This document shows, piece by piece, positions 8,354-17,941 of a DNA stretch of 64,000 nucleotides (the stretch's first letter is position 1; every line of letters begins with the position of its first letter). Where the stretch lies: positions 7,192,001-7,256,000 of the forward strand of contig NZ_CP109467.1 in assembly GCF_036227325.1 (NCBI RefSeq), in the 5' to 3' direction. The position numbers and the translations under genes were made by a program. The notes below the pieces were generated by a model, which made no database searches, was not told the origin of the DNA, and saw only the letters and a program-made list of their open reading frames with translations. This DNA comes from Streptomyces sp. NBC_01465 (GTDB lineage Bacteria > Actinomycetota > Actinomycetes > Streptomycetales > Streptomycetaceae).

Positions 8354-9754
8354 ATGAGCCGTACTGTCATCCGGGGCGGTCTGGTCATCACCGCCGCCGA
8401 CGAGATCCACGCCGACGTCCTGATCGAGGACGGCACCATCGCCGCCCTCGCCACGAGCGGCACCGAAGCCGCCGCGGCCTGGACCGCCGACCGCACCATC
8501 GACGCGACGGGGAAGTACGTGATCCCCGGCGGAGTCGACGCGCACACCCATATGGAGATGCCGTTCGGCGGCACGTACGCGGCCGACACCTTCGAGACCG
8601 GGACCCGCGCGGCGGCCTGGGGCGGCACCACCACCATCGTCGACTTCGCGATCCAGTCCAAGGGCCGCTCGCTGCGCGAGGGCCTCGACGCCTGGCACGC
8701 GAAGGCGGCGTCGAACTGCGCCGTCGACTACGGCTTCCACATGATCGTCTCCGACGTCAACGAGGACACCCTGAAGGAGATGGACCTCCTCGTCGACGAG
8801 GGCGTCACCTCCTTCAAGCAGTTCATGGCCTATCCCGGCGTCTTCTACAGCGACGACGGCCAGATCCTGCGCGCCATGCAGCGTGCCGCCGACAACGGCG
8901 GGCTGATCATGATGCACGCCGAGAACGGCATCGCGATCGACGTCCTTGTCGAACAGGCCCTCGCACGCGGCGAGACCGACCCCCGCTACCACGGCGAGGT
9001 CCGCAAGGCGCTCCTGGAGTCCGAGGCCACCCACCGCGCCATCAAGCTGGCGCAGGTCGCGGGCGCACCGCTGTACGTCGTCCACGTATCGGCGCAGGAA
9101 GCGGTCGCCGAGCTGGCGCGCGCCCGCGACGAAGGCCTCAACGTCTTCGGGGAGACCTGCCCCCAGTACCTCTTCCTCTCCACCGACAACCTCGCCGAGC
9201 CGGACTTCGAGGGCGCGAAGTACGTCTGCAGTACGCCACTTCGCCCCAAGGAGCACCAAGCCGCCCTCTGGCGCGGACTGCGCACCAACGACCTCCAGGT
9301 GGTCTCCACCGACCACTGCCCCTTCTGCTTCAGCGGACAGAAGGAGATGGGCCGCGGCGACTTCTCCAAGATCCCCAACGGGATGCCGGGCGTCGAGAAC
9401 CGCATGGACCTCCTCCACCAGGGCGTCGTCGACGGCCACATCAGCCGCCGCCGCTGGATCGAGATCGCGTGCGCCACACCGGCCAGGATGTTCGGCCTCT
9501 ACCCGAAGAAGGGAACCATCGCACCGGGCGCCGACGCCGACATCGTCCTCTACGACCCGCAGGCGGAGCAGGTCATCTCCGCCGACACCCACCACATGAA
9601 CGTCGACTACTCGGCCTACGAGGGCAAGCGCCTCACCGGCCGCGTGGACACGGTCCTCTCCCGCGGTGAACTCGTCATCACCGACCGGGAGTTCACCGGG
9701 CGTGCAGGACACGGGGTCTACACCCCGCGCTCCACCTGTCAGTACCTCATCTAG
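8354..9754 (+). CDS. hydA: Dihydropyrimidinase
   Basis: Opens the ring of dihydrouracil or dihydrothymine to the N-carbamoyl-beta-amino acid. The 466-residue amidohydrolase shows the metal motif DAHTHMEM, the lysine carboxylated to bridge the two zinc ions (Lys155 in VTSFKQFMAYPG), His in MMHAENG and VVHVSAQ, and STDHCPF with the catalytic Asp. GGAAGGAGAGGAAG gives a strong ribosome binding site. D-hydantoinase and allantoinase are the near relatives; the neighbouring ureidopropionase and aminotransferase make the pyrimidine role most likely. Third gene of the operon, 34 bases after the aminotransferase. Confidence 0.92.
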   Translation: MSRTVIRGGLVITAADEIHADVLIEDGTIAALATSGTEAAAAWTADRTIDATGKYVIPGGVDAHTHMEMPFGGTYAADTFETGTRAAAWGGTTTIVDFAIQSKGRSLREGLDAWHAKAASNCAVDYGFHMIVSDVNEDTLKEMDLLVDEGVTSFKQFMAYPGVFYSDDGQILRAMQRAADNGGLIMMHAENGIAIDVLVEQALARGETDPRYHGEVRKALLESEATHRAIKLAQVAGAPLYVVHVSAQEAVAELARARDEGLNVFGETCPQYLFLSTDNLAEPDFEGAKYVCSTPLRPKEHQAALWRGLRTNDLQVVSTDHCPFCFSGQKEMGRGDFSKIPNGMPGVENRMDLLHQGVVDGHISRRRWIEIACATPARMFGLYPKKGTIAPGADADIVLYDPQAEQVISADTHHMNVDYSAYEGKRLTGRVDTVLSRGELVITDREFTGRAGHGVYTPRSTCQYLI

Positions 9755-9765
9755 GAGTGGTGCCC

Positions 9766-10782
9766 ATGGACTTCGGACTCGTCCTGCAGACCGACCCGCC
9801 GGCCGCCAAGGTCGTCGAGCTGATGCAGCGTGCCGAGCGCAACGGCTTCAGCCACGGCTGGACCTTCGACTCGGCGGTGCTCTGGCAGGAGCCCTTCGTC
9901 ATCTACAGCAGGATCCTCGCCACCACCGACCACCTGATCGTCGGCCCGATGGTCACCAACCCGAGCACACGCACGCCCGAAGTCACTGCCTCCACCTTCG
10001 CGACGCTCAACGAGATGTACGGCAACCGCACCATCTGCGGCATCGGCCGCGGCGACTCCGCCATGCGCGTCGCCGGCCGCACCCCCAACACCCTCGCCCG
10101 GATCAGCGACGCGATGCGCATCATCAGGGCGCTGGGCTCGGGCGGGGAGGCGGACCTCGGGGGCACGACCGTACGGTTCCCGTGGGCGAAGGAAGGGACC
10201 GAGGTCCCGGTGTGGATGGCGGCGTACGGGCCGAAGGCGCTGAAGATGACGGGGGAGGAGGCCGACGGCTTCATCCTCCAGCTGGCGGACCCGTATCTGA
10301 CCGAGTGGATGGTCAAGGCGGTACGGGACGCGGCGGCGGGGGCGGGCCGCGACCCGGCCGACGTCAAGATCTGCGTGGCGGCCCCGGCGTACGTCACCGA
10401 GGACGACTCGCCCGAGGCGCTCGCGCACGCCCGCGACCAGTGCCGCTGGTTCGGCGGGATGGTCGGCAACCATGTCGCCGACCTGGTCACCAAGTACGGC
10501 GCGCACTCCGCGCTCGTCCCCGAGGAACTCACGGACTACATCAAGTCCCGTGAGGGGTACGACTATTCGCACCACGGCCGGACCGGAAACCCCGACACGG
10601 CCTTCGTTCCCGACGAGATCGTCGACCGCTTCTGCCTGATCGGCACGGCGGAGGCGCACATCGAGAAGCTGAAGGCCCTGCGCGACCTGGGCGTCGACCA
10701 GTTCGCCCTGTACAACATGCAGGACGAGAAGGAGTCGGTCATCGACACCTACGGCGCACGGATCATCCCCGCGCTCGCCTGA
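9766..10782 (+). CDS. LLM-class flavin/F420-dependent oxidoreductase
   Basis: Luciferase-like oxidoreductase of 338 residues. It begins MDFGLVLQTDPPAAKVVELM and contains FDSAVLWQEPFVIYSRILATT and GIGRGDSAM, all typical of the F420- or FMN-binding barrel. The ATG at 9766 has AGGAG 8 bases before it, partly over the hydA stop. The tight coupling to hydA suggests a job in pyrimidine handling. The cluster lacks a dihydropyrimidine dehydrogenase, so this protein is a candidate for the reduction of uracil or a related redox step; that is inference. Cofactor choice (F420 or FMN) cannot be read with certainty. Confidence 0.82.
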   Translation: MDFGLVLQTDPPAAKVVELMQRAERNGFSHGWTFDSAVLWQEPFVIYSRILATTDHLIVGPMVTNPSTRTPEVTASTFATLNEMYGNRTICGIGRGDSAMRVAGRTPNTLARISDAMRIIRALGSGGEADLGGTTVRFPWAKEGTEVPVWMAAYGPKALKMTGEEADGFILQLADPYLTEWMVKAVRDAAAGAGRDPADVKICVAAPAYVTEDDSPEALAHARDQCRWFGGMVGNHVADLVTKYGAHSALVPEELTDYIKSREGYDYSHHGRTGNPDTAFVPDEIVDRFCLIGTAEAHIEKLKALRDLGVDQFALYNMQDEKESVIDTYGARIIPALA

Positions 10783-10824
10783 AGCTCGTAACGGACCAAC
10801 TCCCGCACCCGCACCCGCGATTGT

Positions 10825-10850
10825 CCCCTCCCCGCCGTCCCGGGGAGGGG
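10825..10850 (+). terminator. GC-rich hairpin after the pyrimidine operon
   Basis: CCCCTCCCCG (10825-10834), loop of 6, CGGGGAGGGG (10841-10850): a perfect 10-base stem without a following T run, the usual form in Streptomyces. It lies between the oxidoreductase stop and the permease start and probably reduces or ends read-through. Confidence 0.6.
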
Positions 10851-10891
10851 GCTCCTTCCTCCCGTCCCCGAACGAAGGCCGGTGCCCCTCC

Positions 10892-12406
<1,515 letters not shown>

Positions 12407-12414
12407 ACCGGTCT

Positions 12415-12443
12415 CCAACTGCGGTGAAGATCCCCAGAGTTGG
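12415..12443. repeat. Inverted repeat ahead of regulator gene
   Basis: CCAACT (12415-12420), 17 bases, AGTTGG (12438-12443), in the short gap between the permease and the regulator gene. It could be an operator, a weak hairpin, or chance. Nothing else in the gap suggests a promoter apart from the strong ribosome binding site GGAGGAGG (12457-12464). Confidence 0.25.
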
Positions 12444-12468
12444 CGAAGGTCACGTCTGGAGGAGGCAT

Positions 12469-13479
12469 ATGAAGGGGGCGGGCGGCTGGGATGCGCTCGG
12501 GGTCTCGGATGTGGACCGGGGCGTCTATCTGCAGGCCCTGCGCCAGCCGGGGGCCGGGCCTGCGGGGTGGGCCGAGGCGCTCGGTCTGCCCTCGGAGGTG
12601 ATCCAGCAGGCGGTGCACCGGCTGCGGGGTCAGGGGCTGCTGCGTACGACGTCCCGTGCGGGATCCGGGCTCGAGGCGGTGGAGCCGCAGGTCGCCGCGC
12701 GCGCCGCGATTCGCCAACGCCTCGCCGACGTCGACCGGTTCGCGGCCACCGTCGGAGCACTCGCCGAGGAGCTGACCCCCGAGTACGAGCGGGGGAGGCT
12801 GCGGGAGAGGCCCGGCTCGATCCTGGAGGTCGTGGAGGGAGCGGAAGCCGCTGCGGCGCGGGTGGGTGAGCTCATCGCGGGGACCGAGCGCGAGGCCTGC
12901 GGAATCGACGTACCGCCGTACATCTCGGGCCGCGGCCAGGTGATCGGTGCGCAGCGGCAACTCCTGCGGCGCAAGGCCCGGTTCCGTGCCCTGTACGCGA
13001 CCGAGGCGCTCGAAGCCCCGCAGAAGCTCGCCGAGATCATGTCGTCGGTGGCGGACGGCGAGGAGGCCAGGGTGCTCGCTCAGGCGCCGGTGAAGCTGCT
13101 GATCATCGACGGGCGTACGGCCCTGCTGCCGCTCACCGTCAGCGAGGACGAGCGGCAGTACCAGTCGGTGATCGTGAACGGTTCGGCGCTGGTGGACGCC
13201 CTGCAGACGCTGTTCGAGGCGTTGTGGAGGCAGGCGGCGCCGTTGCGCGGGCGGGGGCAGATCCCCGATCTGTCACTGCTGCGGGAGGAGGGCCTGCTGG
13301 CGGCCGACCAGGAGTTGATCGAGCTGCTGGGCGCAGGGATGACGGACGAGGCGATCGCCCGGCACTACGGCGTCAGCGTCCGCACGCTGCGCCGCCGTGT
13401 CCGTGAGATCCAGGACCGGCTCGGCAGTGTGGGCCGTTTCCAGGCGGGGGTGCGGGCGGCGCAGCGCGGGTGGTTGTAG
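12469..13479 (+). CDS. Two-HTH regulator (TrmB-like N-terminus, LuxR-like C-terminus)
   Basis: A 336-residue regulator. The N-terminal winged helix is visible at about residues 15-55 (WAEALGLPSEVIQQAVHRLRGQGLLR). The middle (about 85-235) looks like a phospholipase D-like or TrmB-type sensing region, with RALYATEALEAPQKLAEIM and VKLLIIDGRTALLPL. The C-terminus (about 265-320) is a GerE/LuxR-type HTH: ELIELLGAGMTDEAIARHYGVSVRTLRRRVREIQDRLG. This architecture is frequent in Streptomyces and ligands are mostly unknown. Position at the end of the pyrimidine cluster suggests control of that cluster. ATG chosen because GGAGGAGG lies 4 bases upstream. Confidence 0.82.
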   Translation: MKGAGGWDALGVSDVDRGVYLQALRQPGAGPAGWAEALGLPSEVIQQAVHRLRGQGLLRTTSRAGSGLEAVEPQVAARAAIRQRLADVDRFAATVGALAEELTPEYERGRLRERPGSILEVVEGAEAAAARVGELIAGTEREACGIDVPPYISGRGQVIGAQRQLLRRKARFRALYATEALEAPQKLAEIMSSVADGEEARVLAQAPVKLLIIDGRTALLPLTVSEDERQYQSVIVNGSALVDALQTLFEALWRQAAPLRGRGQIPDLSLLREEGLLAADQELIELLGAGMTDEAIARHYGVSVRTLRRRVREIQDRLGSVGRFQAGVRAAQRGWL

Positions 13480-13484
13480 ACGCG

Positions 13485-13524
13485 GCGCGGGCCCCGCGGG
13501 ACGGCTGTCCCGCGGGGCCCGCGC
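13485..13524. terminator. Bidirectional terminator between convergent genes
   Basis: A perfect 18-base inverted repeat (GCGCGGGCCCCGCGGGAC at 13485-13502 against 13507-13524) with a 4-base loop, placed between the ends of the regulator and the convergent S53 peptidase gene. It should stop transcription from both sides. Confidence 0.85.
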
Positions 13525-13541
13525 TCTGTAGCGGTGGAACC

Positions 13542-16500
13542 TCAGCCGCAGCTCTTGTCCGGCTTCAGCGTGAAGTTCTGGGTGACGGTGGAGAGTTTGA
13601 CGAGCTTGGCGGTACGGGCCTGGGGGGCCCAGCCGTCCTTTGCGGCGATGAGTTGGAGCGGGTTGTTGCGCACGTCCAGCCACATGCCGTACTGGCCGTT
13701 CGCGTCGGTCTTCAGGGTGAAGCTCTGCGCCCAGCTGTCGATCTGCAGGGTCGCGCCCTTCAGGCCGGCCGTCGCGCCGGTGCACGGCGCCCCGCTGACC
13801 GTCCCGGCGAGCTTGCCCCAGGTGGACGGCGGGTTGACCGTCATGGTCACGTCGATGGGGGCGTACGCGTACGGCGTGTCCTCACCGACCGCCAGCAGTG
13901 CGGAGTAGGCGCCCGGCTGGGCGATCTCGCTGCCCGAGGCGTCCGTCGTGACGTTGACGACCGCGGAGGCGCCCGGAGCGAGCGTCACCTCGGTCCGGTC
14001 CTCCGACAGCCAGCTGACGTCCGAACCGCTGGAGCAGTCGCCGTAGCCGGGCAGCAGCTCGGCGGTGTCGACGGGGTTGAAGCCGCCGATCGAGCCGCCG
14101 ACCCGGTAGAAGCCGCAGGCGCTGCCGCCGCGGTAGACGGTGTTGTTGGAGTTGGGCAGGGCCGTCCAGGTGCCCGCGGCCGGGTCGTAGGAGATGCCCG
14201 CGTTGGTCAGGGTCGAGGTGCCGTTGGTGACGCCGCCGGAGAGCAGCAGCCGGCCGTTGGCCCCGGTGGCTCCCATGGCCCACAGGTCCATGGGCATGTC
14301 GGCGACCGGCGTCCAGCTGTCGGCGGAGGCGTCGTAGGAGTAGGCGTGCTTGGTGGTGGCGGTGCCGTTGGTGCCGCCGGCGCAGTAGAGGGTGCCGTTG
14401 ACGCCGCCGCAGCCGAGCCATGCGGTGATCTCGGGGTAGTCGGCGCCGGCGCTCCAGGAGTTGGTGGCCGAGTCGTAGATCTGCACGTTCTTGACCCCGC
14501 AGGCCGTGGTGCAGCCGCCCACGACGTACCACTTGCCGTCGACGACCGCCGAGCCCGCGCCCGCGAATCCCTTGGGGATGCTCGCGCCGGTGGACCAGGA
14601 GTTGGACGACGGGTCGTAGATCTGCGTGGTGGTGACATTGGCACCGGACTCGGCCCAGCCGCCGGTCAGATACAGCTTGCCGCCGAAGAACGCCGAGACG
14701 GGTGCCTCGCGCGGGGTGCCGTTGTCGGCGATCGCCGACCAGGAGGTGGTCTCCGGGTTGTAGACGTAGCCGCTGGAGCTGAACGTGGTGCCCGAGACGC
14801 CGTCGACGGAGTAGACCTTGCCGTCGTCGCCGGTGGCGACCGCGTTGTCCATCAGGGCCGCGGGCAGGTTGGCGATCGAGGTCCACGGCGGGGCCGCGGG
14901 CGTGACCGGCGGGGTCACCGCGGTCCTGCCCTTGGCCGGGTCGATGAACCCGGGATCGTAGTCGCCCTTGATCTCCGTCAGTTCGGCGCCGGCGCCACGT
15001 GCCTTGATGACGAAGCCCTTGTCCTGTTCGGACAGCTTGACCTTGGCGGTGGCGGTGCCGGTGTTCTTGACGGTGACGGCCTTGGTCTTGGCGCCCTGCC
15101 AGGCCACCGTGTTGCCGACGGTCGTCGGCGAGATCGACAGCCGTCCGGCGGCCAGCTTGATGTCGGCGGTGGTCGCCGCGTTCGACGCGATACGGACCGA
15201 CTTGCTCGCGGCGGTGTAGTTGCCCGCCGTGTATCCGAGCGGGTGGCTGCCGGTCAGGGTCGAGTAGAACCAGTAGAAGCCGTCACCCAGGGCCGCGTCG
15301 TCGGGTGTGGCGATGGTGGTGGCGCCCTCGGCCGGCTTGTCGGTGCTGACGACCTGCGCACCGGCGATACCGCTCTTGGTGTTCTTGTCGGTCACCTGGC
15401 CGAGGACCAGGCCGCCGGGCGTCGGGTCGCAGGAGCGGTCGCCGACGAAAACGTTGTCGACCTCCCACCAGTACGCGAAGTGCCCGTTGTAGTGGAAGCG
15501 GATCTGGACGGCGCTCTTGCCCGCCGCGGCCGACAGGTCCACCAGCTCGGTCCGCGGGCCGAGGCGGCTCACGGTCGTCCAGTGGCTGGCGGTGGTCCAG
15601 GTGGTGCCGCCGTCGGTGGTGTAGTCGACGTCGGCGTAGCCGTTGGAGTAACCCTTGTAGTCGCTGGCGAACTGCACGATCGGACCGGTCGTGTTGCTGA
15701 AGTCCAGGACGGGGCTGACCAGGGACGTGTCCTCGGTGTAGGCGCTGCCGGCGAGGTCGCTGTCGGCGATGGCGAAGGCGCCGGAGCCGCCGGTGTGGTT
15801 GGTGCGCGGCTTGGCGTCGGTGAAGGTCCACGCCTTGCCCTGGCCGGGGGTGTCGACGATGGTCCAGCCGGCGGGCGGCGTCGTGCCGGTGGCCGAGGAG
15901 AAGTCCTCCGTCGTACCGCCCTTGAAGTTGTACTGGTATCCGGCCGCGCTGCAGGTGGAGGCGTCGACCTTGACGCCGAAGTCCTGGGAGACGGACGTGT
16001 CGGCGACAGCGATGTCCTGGCTCGCCGGCGTGTAGCCCGGGTAGGAGGAGAGGGCCTCGACGGTGTACGTGTCGTCCACCGGGACGCTCAGCGTGTAGGC
16101 GCCGGTGGCCGGATCGGTGTGGACGGCGCTGGTCGGCTCGCCCTTGATCTGTACGGTGGCGTAGAGCGGCCAGCCGTGCCCGGAGCCGTCCTTGACGCTG
16201 CCGGTGATCTCGACCCGGTCCTTGGCGGTGAGCGCCGCGTCCTCGGTGACGCTCTGGCCGTCGGCCAGTGTCACACCGGCGACGGTCTTGACGGCGTAAC
16301 CGAACTTGCTGAACTTCACGTCGTAGGTGCCCGGTTCGACCGACAGCGTGTAGGCGCCGGTGGCGTCCGTGGTGGCGCCGGAATCACCCGCCGTCACCTT
16401 CACCCCGGCGAGGGGTGTGCCGCCGGAGGAGTCCGTGACGGTGCCCTTGACGAGGGCGTGCGGCCCGGACGAGAAGGCCGTGATGCCGGCGGGGGTGCCG

Positions 16501-17768
16501 AGACCCGTCGGACCGTCGTAGCCGGTGGTCCCGGTGCACAGGTAACTGCCGCCGCAGGAACCGTTGGTGCCCGAGGTGACGTCGTTGAGCGCCGCCGGCT
16601 TGGCGTACGGGTACGTCATCGGCTGGGAGCCGGAAGCCGGGGTGCCGGCGAGCGCGTACACGGAGGCGATGATCGGCGCCGAGACGCTGGTGCCGCCGTA
16701 GACGTGCCAGGCGCCCGCGTTGTAGACGGCGACCCCGGTGGAGGGATTGGCGACCGCGGAGACGTCGGCGACGGTGCGCTTGTCACAGCCGCTGTCGGAC
16801 TGCACGGCGGGCTTGGGCTCGTAGGCGGAGCAGCCGCTGCCCGCGCCCGACCAGACCGTCTCGGACCAGCCGCGCGTCGAGGCGTCCTTGACCAGCGAGG
16901 TGCCGCCGACCGAGGTGACGTACGGGGAGGCCGCCGGATAGCTGACGCCGTAGCCGTCGTCGCCGCTGCTCGCGGTGACGGCGACGCCCGGGTGGTTGAA
17001 GTAGGCGCTGTCGTACGTCGACTCGTCGGAGCCCTCGCCGCCTCCGTAGCTGTTGGAGACGAACTTGGCGCCCTGGGCGACGGCCTGGTTCACGGCCGCG
17101 CCCAGGTTCTCCATGTAGTTGTCGTCCGCCTCCACGAGCAGGATGTGGCAGTTGGGGCAGGTGGCCGACACCATCTGGATGTCGAGCGCGATCTCCGCGC
17201 CCCATCCGGCGTCGGCGACGGGGTAGTCGGTGCCGCCGCGCTGGTCGATCTTCTTGAAGCAGCCGTTGGCGGTGGTGCAGGCGGAGAGCCCGTACTGGGT
17301 GCGGTACGTGGCCAGTTCGGCCTCGGCATCGGGGTTGTCGAAGGCGTCGACGATGGCGACGGTCTGGCCGCCGCCGTTGGTCGAGGACGGCAGGCTGTAC
17401 GCGCTCTGCAGGGACGACGGGCCGAAGCCGGCCGGGTCGGCCGACGGGTCGGCCTCCTGCGCCGCCTTCAGCTGCGCCTTCGTCTGCTTGACGTCATCGC
17501 GGATCTGGGTGAGACAGCCTGCGGTCCCGGCCTTCTGCGCGACGGCGCAGGCGCGGTGCGAGGGGTGGTCGCCGACGTCCTTGGCGCTGGTCGCATTGGT
17601 GGTGGTCGGGTCGGGGGTCTTGCTCGCCGAGGCTGCGGCGGCGGGTGTGGCGGCGGTGGCCGCCTGCGCGGGGTACTGAAGGGACAGTACGGCCAGTGCC
17701 GCCACGGCGCCGGACGCGATGAAGCGTGCTGCCACGCCGGGGGATCTCTTGCGTCTCATGGATCTCAA
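13542..17768 (-). CDS. Giant secreted S53 (sedolisin-type) peptidase with regulatory-like and Kelch domains
   Basis: Secreted serine-carboxyl peptidase of 1408 residues. A signal peptide (MRRKRSPGVAARFIASGAVAALAVL) is followed by a short linker and the S53 catalytic domain, about residues 110-430. Catalytic residues are Glu192 and Asp196 (WGAEIALDIQMV), Ser361 (YGGTSVSAP) and an oxyanion Asp in SSGDDG. No full-length (about 180-residue) sedolisin propeptide is present. Next come carboxypeptidase-regulatory-like beta modules (from about 435), a choice-of-anchor/MAM-like module (about 623-780), another regulatory-like module, a Kelch beta-propeller (about 961-1250; repeats such as GKLYLTGGWAESGA and GKWYVVGGC), and a final regulatory-like module. 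A TTG at 17768 is chosen because AAGGAG sits 8 bases upstream; ATG 17759 is the alternative. Gap 17769-17941 shows no convincing promoter. Confidence 0.85.
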   Translation of the reverse strand: MRSMRRKRSPGVAARFIASGAVAALAVLSLQYPAQAATAATPAAAASASKTPDPTTTNATSAKDVGDHPSHRACAVAQKAGTAGCLTQIRDDVKQTKAQLKAAQEADPSADPAGFGPSSLQSAYSLPSSTNGGGQTVAIVDAFDNPDAEAELATYRTQYGLSACTTANGCFKKIDQRGGTDYPVADAGWGAEIALDIQMVSATCPNCHILLVEADDNYMENLGAAVNQAVAQGAKFVSNSYGGGEGSDESTYDSAYFNHPGVAVTASSGDDGYGVSYPAASPYVTSVGGTSLVKDASTRGWSETVWSGAGSGCSAYEPKPAVQSDSGCDKRTVADVSAVANPSTGVAVYNAGAWHVYGGTSVSAPIIASVYALAGTPASGSQPMTYPYAKPAALNDVTSGTNGSCGGSYLCTGTTGYDGPTGLGTPAGITAFSSGPHALVKGTVTDSSGGTPLAGVKVTAGDSGATTDATGAYTLSVEPGTYDVKFSKFGYAVKTVAGVTLADGQSVTEDAALTAKDRVEITGSVKDGSGHGWPLYATVQIKGEPTSAVHTDPATGAYTLSVPVDDTYTVEALSSYPGYTPASQDIAVADTSVSQDFGVKVDASTCSAAGYQYNFKGGTTEDFSSATGTTPPAGWTIVDTPGQGKAWTFTDAKPRTNHTGGSGAFAIADSDLAGSAYTEDTSLVSPVLDFSNTTGPIVQFASDYKGYSNGYADVDYTTDGGTTWTTASHWTTVSRLGPRTELVDLSAAAGKSAVQIRFHYNGHFAYWWEVDNVFVGDRSCDPTPGGLVLGQVTDKNTKSGIAGAQVVSTDKPAEGATTIATPDDAALGDGFYWFYSTLTGSHPLGYTAGNYTAASKSVRIASNAATTADIKLAAGRLSISPTTVGNTVAWQGAKTKAVTVKNTGTATAKVKLSEQDKGFVIKARGAGAELTEIKGDYDPGFIDPAKGRTAVTPPVTPAAPPWTSIANLPAALMDNAVATGDDGKVYSVDGVSGTTFSSSGYVYNPETTSWSAIADNGTPREAPVSAFFGGKLYLTGGWAESGANVTTTQIYDPSSNSWSTGASIPKGFAGAGSAVVDGKWYVVGGCTTACGVKNVQIYDSATNSWSAGADYPEITAWLGCGGVNGTLYCAGGTNGTATTKHAYSYDASADSWTPVADMPMDLWAMGATGANGRLLLSGGVTNGTSTLTNAGISYDPAAGTWTALPNSNNTVYRGGSACGFYRVGGSIGGFNPVDTAELLPGYGDCSSGSDVSWLSEDRTEVTLAPGASAVVNVTTDASGSEIAQPGAYSALLAVGEDTPYAYAPIDVTMTVNPPSTWGKLAGTVSGAPCTGATAGLKGATLQIDSWAQSFTLKTDANGQYGMWLDVRNNPLQLIAAKDGWAPQARTAKLVKLSTVTQNFTLKPDKSCG

Positions 17769-17941
17769 CAGCCGTTCTCCTTGTGGGAGTTGAATGGATG
17801 GTGAGGTTGGTTCCGACTCGCCCCAAAGGTCCCGGGCGCACGGGGTGCGTACAGAAGTGGAGACTGCGTGCCCGGTACATGTGACGGGTGTGGAGATCCT
17901 TGCATCGAGAGAGGTGTGTGTGGCGGTGATGTTTGACAGGT

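Noticed and set aside
13470..17804. Very long open frame on the plus strand opposite the S53 peptidase gene (over 1400 codons)
   Set aside because: Composition is Gly/Arg/Val-biased with no domains, and the minus strand has clear catalytic motifs and a signal peptide. It is a mirror of high GC codon use.
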